Shown here in pieces: positions 55,338 to 64,000 of a DNA stretch of 64,000 nucleotides. Source of the DNA: Brevibacterium zhoupengii (GTDB taxonomy: Bacteria; Actinomycetota; Actinomycetes; Actinomycetales; Brevibacteriaceae); the NCBI RefSeq assembly GCF_021117425.1, contig NZ_CP088298.1, forward strand, positions 1,798,001 through 1,862,000, given 5' to 3'. The translations under genes and the position numbers were made by a program. Under the pieces are notes generated by a model. It searched no databases, was not told the origin of the DNA, and worked only from the letters and a program-made list of their open reading frames with translations. Position 1 is the first letter of the stretch; each line of letters begins with the position of its first letter.

Positions 55338-57472
55338 GTCCCTCCTCGGCTGTGGGCGGAGCGATCCGCACCGCAGCCTCGGCGGTCCGGACGTTCTGGA
55401 GGTTCCTCCTCCGTTCGTTCAGCCATTCCCTGCAGCTGCGGATCGTCGTCCTCACCATCGTCCTCACCTCCGTGGCCATCTTCGGAGTGGGGACGTACAT
55501 GTCACAGCAGATCTCACGCGGCCTCTTCGACACCCGGCTCCAGTCCCTGTCGTCCCAGGCCGGGACCATCGTCTCCGAGCTGCGCAGCCTCGCTCCCGTC
55601 GACGGTCAGGCGGTGACCCAGGAGAACCTGAGCTCTCAGCTCTCTTCGATCTTCAACCGCTCCACCGGCTCCGTGTACTCGCTGACGTTGGAGCCCAGCG
55701 ATCCGAACTCCTCGTTCTCAACCATCAGTGCCGGGACGACTGACTCCGATGGCTCCGCCGTCGACGTTCCCGCCACCGATGAGCTCAAGGAAGCCATCAG
55801 CCAGGCCCCGACCGATGACATGCTCTATCAGTCCGTGGCTCTCCCCGACGGTTCCGGACCCGGTCTGCTGATCACTCAAGAACTCCAGATACCCAACGCC
55901 GGACAGTTCCAGCTCTACTACCTCGGTGACCTGTCCGAACAGCAGGACACCTTGGACTTCGTGCAGAGATCGATGCTCGTCGCCGCCCTCGTCCTCGTCG
56001 TCCTCGTCGGTGCTGTGGCCTGGATCGTCACCCGGCTTGTGGTCACTCCTGTGCGCACCGGCGCCGAGGTGGCACGTCTGATCGCCGATGGTGACCTCGA
56101 CGAGCGCATGCCGGTTCACGGCAACGACGAGATCGCGGTGCTGGGGGAGTCCTTCAACGACATGGCCGACACCCTGCAGCATCAGATTCAGCAGATGGAG
56201 CGGCTCTCTGTCCTGCAGCGGCAGTTCGTCTCCGATGTCTCCCACGAGCTGCGCACACCTCTGACCACGATCAGGGCCGCCGCCGACCTCATCTACGATG
56301 CCCGCGACGACCTCGATCCGGTCACATCCCGCAGCGCGGAACTGCTGAACTCGCAGGCGGAGAGGTTCGACAATCTCCTCTCGGACCTGCTCGAGATCTC
56401 CCGCTATGACGCTGGTGCCGCCGCCCTTGTAGCCAAGCCCGTCGACGTCGGGGCGATCGTGACCTCGATCATCGAAACGGTGTCGATGGTGGCCGACCAG
56501 ATGTCGACGAATATCGTCGTCCACGCCCCGTCTTCGCCGGTGATGGCCGAGGTCGACCGAGTCCGCATCACCCGAATCGTGCGCAACCTCGTCGTCAATG
56601 CGATCGAACACGGAGAGTCCAACCCGATCGACATCTATGTCGCCTCCAACGCCGAGGCGGTGGCCGTGAGCGTACGCGACCATGGGGTGGGCATGAATGA
56701 AGAACAGGTCGAGCACGTCTTCGACCGGTTCTGGCGTGCGGATCCCGCTCGCAAACGCACCCTGGGCGGTTCCGGTCTGGGTCTGGCGATCTCGCTCGAG
56801 GACGCTCACCTGCACAACGGCTGGCTGCAGGTCTGGGGCAAATTGGGAGAGGGTTCGTGCTTCCGCCTGACCATTCCACGTCGTCCAGACCAGGAGATCA
56901 CGTCCTCACCTTTGCCGCTGCCGCCGCGAGATGCACAGATCCAGGGGGCTGCCCTGGTGGCGGGTCCGCTGTCCTCAGACGGTTCCGTGCGGATCCAGAC
57001 GGGCTCGATTCCCATCGTGGTCGAGACCGGCCAGGCTGCACCCAGCCACGACGGCCTCGTTGATCGGCCCGAGGTCATCCGCGGGGATTCCGCCATCATC
57101 GACGACGGCACCTCTGCTGCCACACACTCCGACGACGACACGCGTGAGGACATTCGTGACGACATCCGGGACGACAACGAGGCCGAAGAATCCATAGAAG
57201 GCAGCGACAAGCCAGAAGTTGCGCAGGAACCCGAGCCCCGCATGGGCGCGGACACCGGGAACGACTCGGACACCGAGCCCATCGCCGACGCTGATACCGA
57301 TACCGATGCCAACGCTGATGCCGACGGCGACGCCGACGCGGATGCCGATGTCGACGCCGATGTTAGCGGCAGCGGGGGCGACAGCAACGCGGGCGGCGAC
57401 ACCGAAATTCACATCGACATGGACACCGTGTGGCACCCCAGCACGACACCTGAAGGAGGATCGCAGTCATGA
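55334..57472 (+). CDS. mtrB: Sensor histidine kinase MtrB with long acidic tail
   Basis: This is a 712-residue kinase. Helix 1 is at about 36-56, an external sensor at 57-212, helix 2 at 213-236, HAMP at 237-290, HisKA with phosphorylated H304 (DVSHELRTPL), and HATPase near 405-515 (NLVVNAIEHG, DHGVGM, GGSGLGLAI). After residue 520 comes a disordered acidic tail of about 190 residues. It includes alternating Asp-Ala/Thr repeats (57290-57365) encoding DADADAD-type runs. MtrB phosphorylates MtrA and senses the envelope or osmotic state. lpqB overlaps its stop. Confidence 0.95.
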   Translation: MSPSSAVGGAIRTAASAVRTFWRFLLRSFSHSLQLRIVVLTIVLTSVAIFGVGTYMSQQISRGLFDTRLQSLSSQAGTIVSELRSLAPVDGQAVTQENLSSQLSSIFNRSTGSVYSLTLEPSDPNSSFSTISAGTTDSDGSAVDVPATDELKEAISQAPTDDMLYQSVALPDGSGPGLLITQELQIPNAGQFQLYYLGDLSEQQDTLDFVQRSMLVAALVLVVLVGAVAWIVTRLVVTPVRTGAEVARLIADGDLDERMPVHGNDEIAVLGESFNDMADTLQHQIQQMERLSVLQRQFVSDVSHELRTPLTTIRAAADLIYDARDDLDPVTSRSAELLNSQAERFDNLLSDLLEISRYDAGAAALVAKPVDVGAIVTSIIETVSMVADQMSTNIVVHAPSSPVMAEVDRVRITRIVRNLVVNAIEHGESNPIDIYVASNAEAVAVSVRDHGVGMNEEQVEHVFDRFWRADPARKRTLGGSGLGLAISLEDAHLHNGWLQVWGKLGEGSCFRLTIPRRPDQEITSSPLPLPPRDAQIQGAALVAGPLSSDGSVRIQTGSIPIVVETGQAAPSHDGLVDRPEVIRGDSAIIDDGTSAATHSDDDTREDIRDDIRDDNEAEESIEGSDKPEVAQEPEPRMGADTGNDSDTEPIADADTDTDANADADGDADADADVDADVSGSGGDSNAGGDTEIHIDMDTVWHPSTTPEGGSQS

Positions 57473-59190
57473 AGACCCCCCGCCGTAGGAAGAGTCTGCA
57501 GATGCTCGTCCTCGCCATCTTCGCCAGCATGGCGCTGGGGGCCTGCTCTTCGATCCCGAGCAGTTCGCCCGTCGGCCACATCGAAGCGGGATCCGGTGAC
57601 CCCGGAGCCAGCAGCGCCCGTATCCCCGATGGGCCCGAACCCGGTGACAGCATCGGTGAGATCGTTCGCGGTTTCTTAGCTGCCGGCGCGGGCACCGGCA
57701 ACAACTTCTCCGTGGCCAAGTCCTTCCTCACTGAGGCAGAAGCACAGGAATGGAATCCGCAGGAATCGGTGTCTGTGCTGCCCAATGACACCGATTTGGA
57801 TTCGCTCAACGCTGAAGTCACCTCCGACCAGAAGACCCTGACGATGTCGGCTCCGGTCGTCGGACTCGTCAACTCCTCGGGCATCTTCAACTCCACCAAG
57901 CCGGGCACCCAGTCGAACATGGAGTTCTCGCTGCGTCAGGAGAACGGGGAGTGGCGCATCGCCTCGGCGCCCGATGGTCTGCTCATCTCTGAAGCAGAGT
58001 TCCAGACGATCTTCCTCAACTACTCGCTGCAGTTCTTCACCTCCGACTACTCCTACCTGGTCCCGGACTCCCGCTGGTTCCTCCGGTCCTCGTCCACACC
58101 GACAGCGCTCATCAACGAACTCCTCAGCGGACCCGCCTCGTACCTCTCCGGTGCGGTCGTGACCGCAATACCCGACGGTGCCAAACTCAGCGACAGCAAC
58201 GTGGTGACCATTGAAAACGGTGTTGCGCACATCGCCCTGGGCAGTCAGGGAGACTCACCGACGGACAAGGAGAAAGGGCTGATCCGACAGCAGATCGCGT
58301 CGACGCTCAAGGTCATTCCCTCCATCTCGAGCATTGAGCTGACCATAGGCGGACAGCCCGTCTCGGAGAGTCTGCAGCCGAAGACCGATTCCTCGGTCCA
58401 AGTCGACGGTCCACCCGTCGTCCTGTCTCAGGACCGGCTCTCACGCATCTCCGGCACGACAGTGGCCAAGGTCGAGAACAGTCCGAATCTGTCCAAGGCC
58501 AAAGCCAGCGACCCAGCCGTGTCATTCGACGATTCGCTCTACGTCTACCTGCAGAATTCCGGGAAAGAACTCATGCGGCTCAAGACCGATGCCGTTGACG
58601 CGACTCCGATCTTCAAGGGCAAGAAGCTCGTGCGCCCCAGCATCGACCGGTTCAACACGGTCTGGACCGGAGAGCGCGATAACAAAGGCAAGCTCACCGC
58701 CATCGGCGAAGACAGCAAGGAGTATTCGATCGCCACGGACTTCCTCTCCGGTCGAGATCTCATCGACCTGGAGGTCTCACGTGACGGGACACGGATCGCG
58801 CTGCTGAGCCGGCACAAGGGCGAGCCGTCACGCATCGACGTCGTCGGCATCCCTCGTGACAAGGCGGGCAACCCCTCGAGTGCTGTGGCCGATGCCCCCA
58901 TCGAGGTCGGATCGAACTTCGACGAGGTCAAGGACATCTCCTGGGCAGGATCGACCTCTCTGGTGGCCTTGGCCGCAACGGAAGGCGAGCAGGTCCAACC
59001 GTTCCGCATCGGCGTGACCGGACCGCCCGCACAACTGGGAGAAGTCCCCGATGGCAGCCGCATCGCCTCCGGCGAGGACGGTCGTTCGATTCTCGTGACG
59101 AGCTCATCCGGCGAGATCTACTCCTACAATTCCAACGCCTGGCAGAAGCTCGTCGACATCACGGCCAAAGATCCCTCCTATCCGGGCTGA
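57469..59190 (+). CDS. lpqB: Lipoprotein LpqB
   Basis: This 573-residue lipoprotein has a lipobox ALGAC with C26 as the lipidated residue. A GerMN domain (about 185-300) and a beta-propeller-like C-terminal half (about 310-570) follow. LpqB is encoded after mtrB across actinobacteria and binds the MtrB sensor domain, modulating signalling. The ATG overlaps the mtrB stop and follows GGAGG. No missing elements are apparent. Confidence 0.94.
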   Translation: MKTPRRRKSLQMLVLAIFASMALGACSSIPSSSPVGHIEAGSGDPGASSARIPDGPEPGDSIGEIVRGFLAAGAGTGNNFSVAKSFLTEAEAQEWNPQESVSVLPNDTDLDSLNAEVTSDQKTLTMSAPVVGLVNSSGIFNSTKPGTQSNMEFSLRQENGEWRIASAPDGLLISEAEFQTIFLNYSLQFFTSDYSYLVPDSRWFLRSSSTPTALINELLSGPASYLSGAVVTAIPDGAKLSDSNVVTIENGVAHIALGSQGDSPTDKEKGLIRQQIASTLKVIPSISSIELTIGGQPVSESLQPKTDSSVQVDGPPVVLSQDRLSRISGTTVAKVENSPNLSKAKASDPAVSFDDSLYVYLQNSGKELMRLKTDAVDATPIFKGKKLVRPSIDRFNTVWTGERDNKGKLTAIGEDSKEYSIATDFLSGRDLIDLEVSRDGTRIALLSRHKGEPSRIDVVGIPRDKAGNPSSAVADAPIEVGSNFDEVKDISWAGSTSLVALAATEGEQVQPFRIGVTGPPAQLGEVPDGSRIASGEDGRSILVTSSSGEIYSYNSNAWQKLVDITAKDPSYPG

Positions 59191-59221
59191 GGTGCGAAGC
59201 TCGGCGAGGTAGATTTCTCCC

Positions 59222-59944
59222 ATGGGACTGCTCACCGGACTCGGCGAACTCTTCCTGCCCCGCCGGTGCGCCGGCTGCGGACGGGAGGACGTTTCCCTGT
59301 GCACGGCGTGTCTGCATCTCCTCGGTGGCATCCCACGCGCCATGGAACCGCGATACGGTCAGATTCCCGTCGTCGGCGTCTCGGAATACAGCACACAGAT
59401 TTCTCATATGGTGGTCAACTTCAAGGACAACGGCCGCCGCGACATTCTCGACCCGCTGGCCCTGGCACTTGCACGCTCCATCACCGCGGCCTTGGAATTG
59501 GCTCATCATTCGGGTGGGAGGGTCAGACTGTTTCCCGCGCCGAGCTCCCCGCAGGCTCTGCGACGTCGCGGCCGTTCCCATACGGCGACATTGGCCAGCC
59601 GCGCCGCGCAGCTGGTTCCCGAACTGTCCCTGGAGGTCATCGATGTTCTCCTCACCAGACGCCATCATGACCAGGTCGGTCTGGGAGCACATGCCCGGGA
59701 GGCCAACGTGGCCAGATCGCAGTATCTCAATCCGACGATCCTGCCCTCGGCGATTGCGGCGCAGGGCGGCGAAACGGACTCGGAATCGGGTGTAGACCTG
59801 CTCATCGATGATTTCTCAACCACCGGCGCAACCTTGGCAGAAAGCGCACGGGTATTAGCATCGGTGCAGATCAGACCCGCTGCAGGAGCCGTTCTCGGTC
59901 TCGGCCGCGGGGGCACTCGATTTGTCTCTCCCTTTACTGTATAA
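59222..59944 (+). CDS. ComF-family phosphoribosyltransferase-like protein
   Basis: This 240-residue ComF protein has an N-terminal zinc ribbon with four cysteines (RRCAGCGREDVSLCTACL, about residues 17-36) and a C-terminal PRPP-binding loop LLIDDFSTTGATLAESARVL. In naturally competent bacteria ComF helps import single-stranded DNA; in actinobacteria its role is not settled. TAGATT (59210-59215) lies six bases before the ATG, with no Shine-Dalgarno, so it is probably leaderless and separately transcribed from lpqB. Confidence 0.88.
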   Translation: MGLLTGLGELFLPRRCAGCGREDVSLCTACLHLLGGIPRAMEPRYGQIPVVGVSEYSTQISHMVVNFKDNGRRDILDPLALALARSITAALELAHHSGGRVRLFPAPSSPQALRRRGRSHTATLASRAAQLVPELSLEVIDVLLTRRHHDQVGLGAHAREANVARSQYLNPTILPSAIAAQGGETDSESGVDLLIDDFSTTGATLAESARVLASVQIRPAAGAVLGLGRGGTRFVSPFTV

Positions 59945-60010
59945 CGGTGTTTACCCATCCAAGGGAATGGGATCGGATGAATCCGAAGAACGAGTCGCTA
60001 AGGACGCATC

Positions 60011-60670
60011 ATGGACATTGTTGTCAACGGACGTCAACTGACCATCTCCGACAGTTTTCGGGCCCACATTGAGGACAAGATCGCCAAGGTCGAGCAGCTC
60101 GCACCGCGAGCGCAACGAGTCGAAGTGCACGTTGCTCACGAGAAGAACTCTCGCCAGCCCGAGACCAGCGAACGAGTCGAACTCACTGTAGTGGCGAAGG
60201 GACCGGCCATCCGCGCGGAAGCCATGGCAAGCGACAAGTATGCGGCATTGGATCTGGCTTGGGCGAAGCTCGTCGAACGATTACGGCGTGCCAGGGACCG
60301 TAACAAGGTTCCTCGAGCCGGCCACCATCGGAAGGAATCGACCGCAGAGGCACTTGCGAAGATGCCCGTGGCCGATTCGCTCGTCCCCGAAGAGGGCGAG
60401 GCGATCGACGCGAACGCGTCCGCGAACAACGATCAGACGAACGGGCGGATCAAGGCCGAAGGTGATTCTCCGGTGGTTCTGCGTGAGAAGACGTTCAACG
60501 GCTCTCCCATCGGCATCGAAGAAGCACTCAACCGGATGGAACTCGTCGGACACGATTTCTACCTGTTCATCGACGAGGAGTCGAGCAAACCGTCCGTCGT
60601 CTACCGCCGCAAGGGGTGGAGCTACGGGGTCATCGCCCTTGATCCTGAGCTCGAGGCAGTCGCCGACTGA
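60011..60670 (+). CDS. hpf: Ribosome hibernation promoting factor, long form
   Basis: This 219-residue long HPF has an N-terminal RaiA/YfiA domain (about 1-105; MDIVVNGRQLTISDSFRAHIEDKIAKVEQL) that blocks the ribosomal decoding site. A linker leads to a C-terminal dimerisation domain (about 160-219; PIGIEEALNRMELVGHDFYLFIDEE, VVYRRKGWSYGVIAL) that joins two 70S ribosomes into 100S dimers. The ATG has AAGGAC upstream. In mycobacteria secA1 follows; here a terminator and a convergent two-component locus intervene. Confidence 0.94.
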   Translation: MDIVVNGRQLTISDSFRAHIEDKIAKVEQLAPRAQRVEVHVAHEKNSRQPETSERVELTVVAKGPAIRAEAMASDKYAALDLAWAKLVERLRRARDRNKVPRAGHHRKESTAEALAKMPVADSLVPEEGEAIDANASANNDQTNGRIKAEGDSPVVLREKTFNGSPIGIEEALNRMELVGHDFYLFIDEESSKPSVVYRRKGWSYGVIALDPELEAVAD

Positions 60671-60737
60671 GTCGAAGGCAACAGTGCTGGCTCAGGCTGA
60701 GCGATACTGATTCGAACTCAGACCAGAATCAGAACAC

Positions 60738-60771
60738 GATCGCCGAGGTGGGAGGGCCCACCTCGGCGATC
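60738..60771. terminator. Bidirectional terminator between hpf and the DUF418 gene
   Basis: Arms GATCGCCGAGGTGGG (60738-60752) and CCCACCTCGGCGATC (60757-60771) are perfect 15-base complements around AGGG. It lies between convergent stops and can serve both. It contains the recurring 11-mer CGCCGAGGTGG in both orientations. Confidence 0.85.
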
Positions 60772-60798
60772 TGTGTCTGTGGATATGTCGGCGGAGTC

Positions 60799-61893
60799 TC
60801 AGGCTCGTGCGCCCGCACGACCCCAGGTGACCAGTCGCCAGAGCCTCTCCAACGGTCCCTGCCCGACGAAGCGCAGCCACAGTGCGGAGACCACGATCTG
60901 GACGATCATGATGCCGACGCAGATGAGCACGCCGGCCAGATATCCGTCATGATCATCGAACTGGGCCAAATCGGGCTCAACGGCCTTGACACCCAGGATG
61001 AGCAGTGTGGCTCCGATGTAGTTGCTCAGCGCCATCCGACCCAGGGGTGCGAAGATCGACCGCAGAACCACCTCGGCGGGGGTGAGCATGAGCAGCAGGA
61101 TGATGACGACGAGACACAGGGCCATCGTGATGCCGAGGCCGGCTGTGATCCACATGTGCAGCTGGCGGGTGATGTAGTCGGTGAGGAGGAATCCGGTGGC
61201 GGAGATGGCGGCGCTGGCGGCTCCGATCAGAGCCAGCCAGCCGGGATGGCGCAGTGCGCGACGGATGGCATCTGCATATCCGGCGGCGAATCCGAGCAGG
61301 AAGAGGCCGGGGATGATCACCTGGCCACCGCCGAACCAGACCCCGACGGCCAGGAGGACCCCTCCGGTGATCGATGTGGTCGCGGCCAGTGCGCGAGCTG
61401 GAATCCATGTCGACGGCAGCAGGATGACGATGGCGACGAGCGCATAGGGCAGCAGAGCCTCACCCGGCTGCAGGAACGCGTGGCCGACGCCGAGGAGGGC
61501 GAGGAACAGGAAACGGCGCAGCAGGGCGAGCCTGGGTCTGGGGCTGCGGGCTTGGGCTGAGTTCCACATGATGCCGAAGCCGATGCCGAAGAGCAGAGAG
61601 AAGATCGGGAAGAACCTGTTCTGCACGAAGTCCTGTTCGATCCTGTAGAAGCTCTGGACAGCACCGGTGTCGGTGATAGCGTCCAGGCCGAAGAGCGGCG
61701 GGAGATTGACGATCATGATGCCGCACAGGGCGATACCGCGCACGACGTCGAGGGCAGCGATGCGGGACCTGGCTGCAGTGCGTGAGCCGCTCGGGGTGCG
61801 GGGCCCGTTCGCAGCGCGTGTCGGGGTGCGTGTGGGGGTGCCGGAAGGTGCTGTGGACAGGTGGTCACTGGTGTCTGAACTCATGTGTTCCAT
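60799..61893 (-). CDS. DUF418 family membrane protein (YeiB-like)
   Basis: This 364-residue protein has about eight to ten membrane helices and the DUF418 hallmarks RIAALDVVRGIALCGIMIVNLPP near the start and LGRMALSNYIGATLLILG toward the C-terminus. It resembles acyltransferase-3/heparan-acetyltransferase-like membrane proteins, but enzymatic activity is unproven. The first 35 residues are disordered and Thr/Arg-rich. It is the last gene of a leftward group with a two-component system and is the likely target of that system. Confidence 0.87.
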   Translation of the reverse strand: MEHMSSDTSDHLSTAPSGTPTRTPTRAANGPRTPSGSRTAARSRIAALDVVRGIALCGIMIVNLPPLFGLDAITDTGAVQSFYRIEQDFVQNRFFPIFSLLFGIGFGIMWNSAQARSPRPRLALLRRFLFLALLGVGHAFLQPGEALLPYALVAIVILLPSTWIPARALAATTSITGGVLLAVGVWFGGGQVIIPGLFLLGFAAGYADAIRRALRHPGWLALIGAASAAISATGFLLTDYITRQLHMWITAGLGITMALCLVVIILLLMLTPAEVVLRSIFAPLGRMALSNYIGATLLILGVKAVEPDLAQFDDHDGYLAGVLICVGIMIVQIVVSALWLRFVGQGPLERLWRLVTWGRAGARA

Positions 61894-61952
61894 CGTGGTT
61901 CAGCCAGGCTGTCGCCGACATCGGCCCAATGGCCGGACTCCGCGATCAGGCG

Positions 61953-62594
61953 TCAGCCATTCGGCCGATTCATTGCCCCCGACTCCCACATCCGTGCGGC
62001 GATCTCGACTCGGTTTCGGGCGCCCAGGCGCGTCTGGATACTGCCCAGGTGGCTCTTCACTGTCCCCAACGAGATATAGAGCTCGGCACAGATCTCCTGA
62101 TTCGTCCGACCCCGCGCCACGAGGCGGGCGACGTCGTTCTCCCTCTCGCTGAGCCCGGCGATGCGGTCCTCGCCCGTTCTGGTGTCCTGGGCGCGGCGGC
62201 TGAGCAGATCCAGGGTCAGCGACGGTGAGATCAGCGCGTCACCGTTCGCGGCGGCCCTGACAGCGGCCAGCAGCAGGTCCGGGCCGGCATCCTTGAGGAG
62301 GAATCCGCTGGCACCACCGGCCAGGGCCGCATCGACGTAGTCATCATCGTCGAATGTCGTGACCATGATGACCTTGGAGATCGGTGTCAGCCGGGGCAGG
62401 GCGGCGAGTCCGTCGAGCTTGGGCATGCGAATGTCGAGGAGGATGACATCGGGGCGTTCGCGTTTGGCCAATGCGATGGCATCGACGCCGTCAGAGGCCT
62501 GCCCGACCACAGTGATCGACTCATCGGCGTCGAGGATGAGGGAGAACCCCATCCGCACCATTTCCTGATCATCGACCAGCGCCACCGTAATCAC
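61953..62594 (-). CDS. NarL/LuxR-family response regulator
   Basis: This 213-residue regulator has a receiver domain with D54 as phosphoacceptor (VILLDIRMPK) and acidic residues near LVDDQEMVR. A LuxR-type helix-turn-helix follows (about 148-205; GLSERENDVARLVARGRTNQEICAELYISLGTVKSHLGSI). It starts at GTG after GGAGGACGATC. The partner kinase gene lies 40 bases upstream. Targets probably include the DUF418 gene 59 bases downstream. Confidence 0.92.
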   Translation of the reverse strand: MITVALVDDQEMVRMGFSLILDADESITVVGQASDGVDAIALAKRERPDVILLDIRMPKLDGLAALPRLTPISKVIMVTTFDDDDYVDAALAGGASGFLLKDAGPDLLLAAVRAAANGDALISPSLTLDLLSRRAQDTRTGEDRIAGLSERENDVARLVARGRTNQEICAELYISLGTVKSHLGSIQTRLGARNRVEIAARMWESGAMNRPNG

Positions 62595-62634
62595 GATCGT
62601 CCTCCGTCGGCTCGTGTCGGACTCATCCCTGAAC

Positions 62635-63777
62635 TCACGGGTTCAAGGGTAGCCGAGTCTCGAGCACCCAGCCCCCGTCGTGACTGGGCCCGGCGAACAG
62701 CTTCCCGCCGAGGTGGTCGACCCGTGTGCGCAGACTGTGGAGACCGGTTCCGCTGCCGGCACCGATTCCACCTGCCCCGATTCCACCGGCGCTGGGGCCG
62801 TTGATCACGGTGAGGACGATGTCACGACGTGACCCGTCATCGGCCATCGCCGAGGTGGTGGTGAACAGCCGGACCGTGATCGGGACGCGGGACCCGGCAT
62901 GGCGGCGGATGTTCGTCAGGGCTTCGGCCAGCACCCGGTCGAGGACGGGCCAGATGGTGGTGGGGGCCGCCTCGGCGTCGGTGCCGTTGAGATCGAGAGT
63001 GAGGTCCTCAGCCTCGGCGAAGCCATTCGCCCGGTCGATGAGCCCCTGGATGCCGGAGACGACGGGGGACCGGGCACTGGCATCGCCGGAGACGGAGGAG
63101 GTGTCTGAGACCAACGACCGGATCTCCTCCAGAGCACGTGTGCCTGACTCTTCGATCTTGGACAGAGCAGTCCTGAGGATCCCGGCGTCCTCGCTGCGAG
63201 CCGCCGCCTGGGAGAGGACGACGATTCCGGTCACCTCGTGGGCGACCAGATCGTGGAGCTCCGTGGCCATGCGACGTCGTTCCGCCTCGGCGGCGGTGGC
63301 CTGACGTTCGAGCAGGGACCGGTCGACCATGCGCAGCAGGAGCCCCAGGGACAGGCTCGCTACGATCACGGTCGAGGTCGCGAAGGCGAAGTTGATCCCG
63401 TCGGGCATGAGACCGGGGACGACGAGGTTGCCCACCGAGAGCAGGATGAGAAGCAGCAGCTGGATACGAGCAGTGAACCAGCGGGAGAGCATGACCACAG
63501 TCACCAGGCTCAGCCACATCACAGTCAGGCTCAGGGTCGCGGCTGCCGCGACCGGGATGAGCGCCAGGATCAGAGCGAGCGCGGCGAACGGCAGCAATGA
63601 GATCTGAGGCCGCGTGACCCCGGCCGCGGCTCTTTGGGTGCGGACGAGGATCGGGAGTGCGGTGGCCAGGGCAAACACATCGGCAATGATCACCAACCAG
63701 CCCGAGCCGGTGAGCACCTCTAAAGCGAAGGTCAGAGGCAGGGGAAGGAGCCACAGCCACGTGATCACAGTCTTCAT
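62635..63777 (-). CDS. Histidine kinase, HisKA_3/NarX-LiaS type
   Basis: This 380-residue kinase has five or six N-terminal membrane helices (about 5-150) with very short external loops, a HisKA_3 dimerisation helix with phosphoacceptor H175 (MATELHDLVAHEVTG), and a HATPase domain with a weakly conserved N box (EALTNIRRHAGSR) and GSGTGLHSLRTRVDHLGG. The lack of an external domain suggests it senses a membrane state or lipid-soluble agent, as in DesK/LiaS kinases. TACACT lies eight bases before the ATG. Confidence 0.9.
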   Translation of the reverse strand: MKTVITWLWLLPLPLTFALEVLTGSGWLVIIADVFALATALPILVRTQRAAAGVTRPQISLLPFAALALILALIPVAAAATLSLTVMWLSLVTVVMLSRWFTARIQLLLLILLSVGNLVVPGLMPDGINFAFATSTVIVASLSLGLLLRMVDRSLLERQATAAEAERRRMATELHDLVAHEVTGIVVLSQAAARSEDAGILRTALSKIEESGTRALEEIRSLVSDTSSVSGDASARSPVVSGIQGLIDRANGFAEAEDLTLDLNGTDAEAAPTTIWPVLDRVLAEALTNIRRHAGSRVPITVRLFTTTSAMADDGSRRDIVLTVINGPSAGGIGAGGIGAGSGTGLHSLRTRVDHLGGKLFAGPSHDGGWVLETRLPLNP

Positions 63778-63837
63778 CGCTTCCCAGTGTAATCGGGGCA
63801 GGAGCTCACCGGTGGGGTGGAACCTCAGGTCCTGGGG

Positions 63838-64000
63838 CTACTGGTCGCCGTCGTGGGAAGAACCGTACTCGAGTTCGACGACCACGCCGGTCTTCGTCAC
63901 GGCTGCCCCGTGCTCGCTCACTCCCTCTTCCACCTCGATCTCGCCGGCTTGCTCTCCATCAGCGAACAGTCGCAGTCTGCGATCCTTGACCTCGGCGGTA
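63838..64000 (-). CDS. Unidentified protein, C-terminal 53 residues
   Basis: A minus-strand frame is open from the window edge to a TAG at 63838-63840. The visible end reads TAEVKDRRLRLFADGE, then an acidic strand-rich segment and GVVVELEYGSSHDGDQ. Codon use matches neighbouring genes and the frame has no internal stop, so it is probably real. It runs in the same direction as the kinase and ends 60 bases before it. I do not recognise the family from this fragment. Confidence 0.55.
   Translation of the reverse strand, partial: TAEVKDRRLRLFADGEQAGEIEVEEGVSEHGAAVTKTGVVVELEYGSSHDGDQ

Overview
The window is a gene-dense, high-GC chromosomal segment of a Gram-positive actinobacterium, most likely a member of Micrococcales resembling Brevibacterium. 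WhiB, MtrA-MtrB-LpqB, an acyl-CoA carboxylase beta gene followed by a small epsilon-like gene, DUF3499, DUF5719, DUF5998, TIGR03089 and a coenzyme F420 ligase together place it in Actinobacteria. A topoisomerase IV subunit and many leaderless starts fit the same picture. The genus is an inference. I see no prophage, insertion sequence, CRISPR array, rRNA or tRNA.

Layout. 1-9.3 kb is accessory metabolism: the end of an NCS1 permease, a hydantoin racemase-like protein, a GntR regulator, a DUF885 peptidase-like protein, an MFS carrier, a nitrilase-family hydrolase, and a TetR/DHA2 efflux pair. 9.5-14 kb holds an acyl-CoA carboxylase beta/epsilon pair divergent from its biotin ligase, then a class III adenylate cyclase. 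14.3-24.1 kb holds topoisomerase IV subunit A, a TetR regulator with twin palindromic operators, a GNAT/acyl-CoA synthetase fusion, DUF5998, a phosphodiesterase and a methyltransferase. 24.1-34 kb holds purK-purE, an acyl-CoA dehydrogenase, an LCP cell-wall ligase, a large two-enzyme peptidoglycan hydrolase and manA. 34.2-47 kb holds CoA-transferase A/B, TIGR03089, cofE, whiB, a membrane glycosyltransferase, DUF5719, a metallopeptidase-fold protein, DUF3499, a phosphomannomutase and ahcY. 47.1-54.6 kb is a conserved but poorly understood membrane block: RDD, SpoIIM, DUF58, MoxR, DUF4350, DUF4129 and a multispan protein. 54.6-60.7 kb is mtrA-mtrB-lpqB-comF-hpf. 60.8-63.8 kb is a two-component system with a DUF418 membrane protein, and the last 160 bases are the end of another gene.

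Much of the window follows the order of the M. tuberculosis Rv3240c-Rv3281 region (hpf, comF, lpqB, mtrB, mtrA, sahH, manA, manB, whiB2, fbiB, LCP, fadE25, purE, purK, birA, accD5, accE5). The 47-54.6 kb block resembles Rv3690-Rv3695, which lies elsewhere in that genome. The shared theme is envelope building and growth control: sugar-phosphate supply, LCP ligation, peptidoglycan hydrolysis, MtrAB sensing and WhiB-linked division.

I did not find a clearly new multi-gene system. The strongest unexplained signal is non-coding. Short tandem repeats carrying stop codons sit at several gene ends, mostly between convergent genes. At the topoisomerase gene the stops are spaced 22, 22, 22, 28 and 28 bases apart, so they rotate through all three frames. 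Second come a dense set of leaderless starts and a recurring 11-mer, CGCCGAGGTGG. All counts were made by eye.
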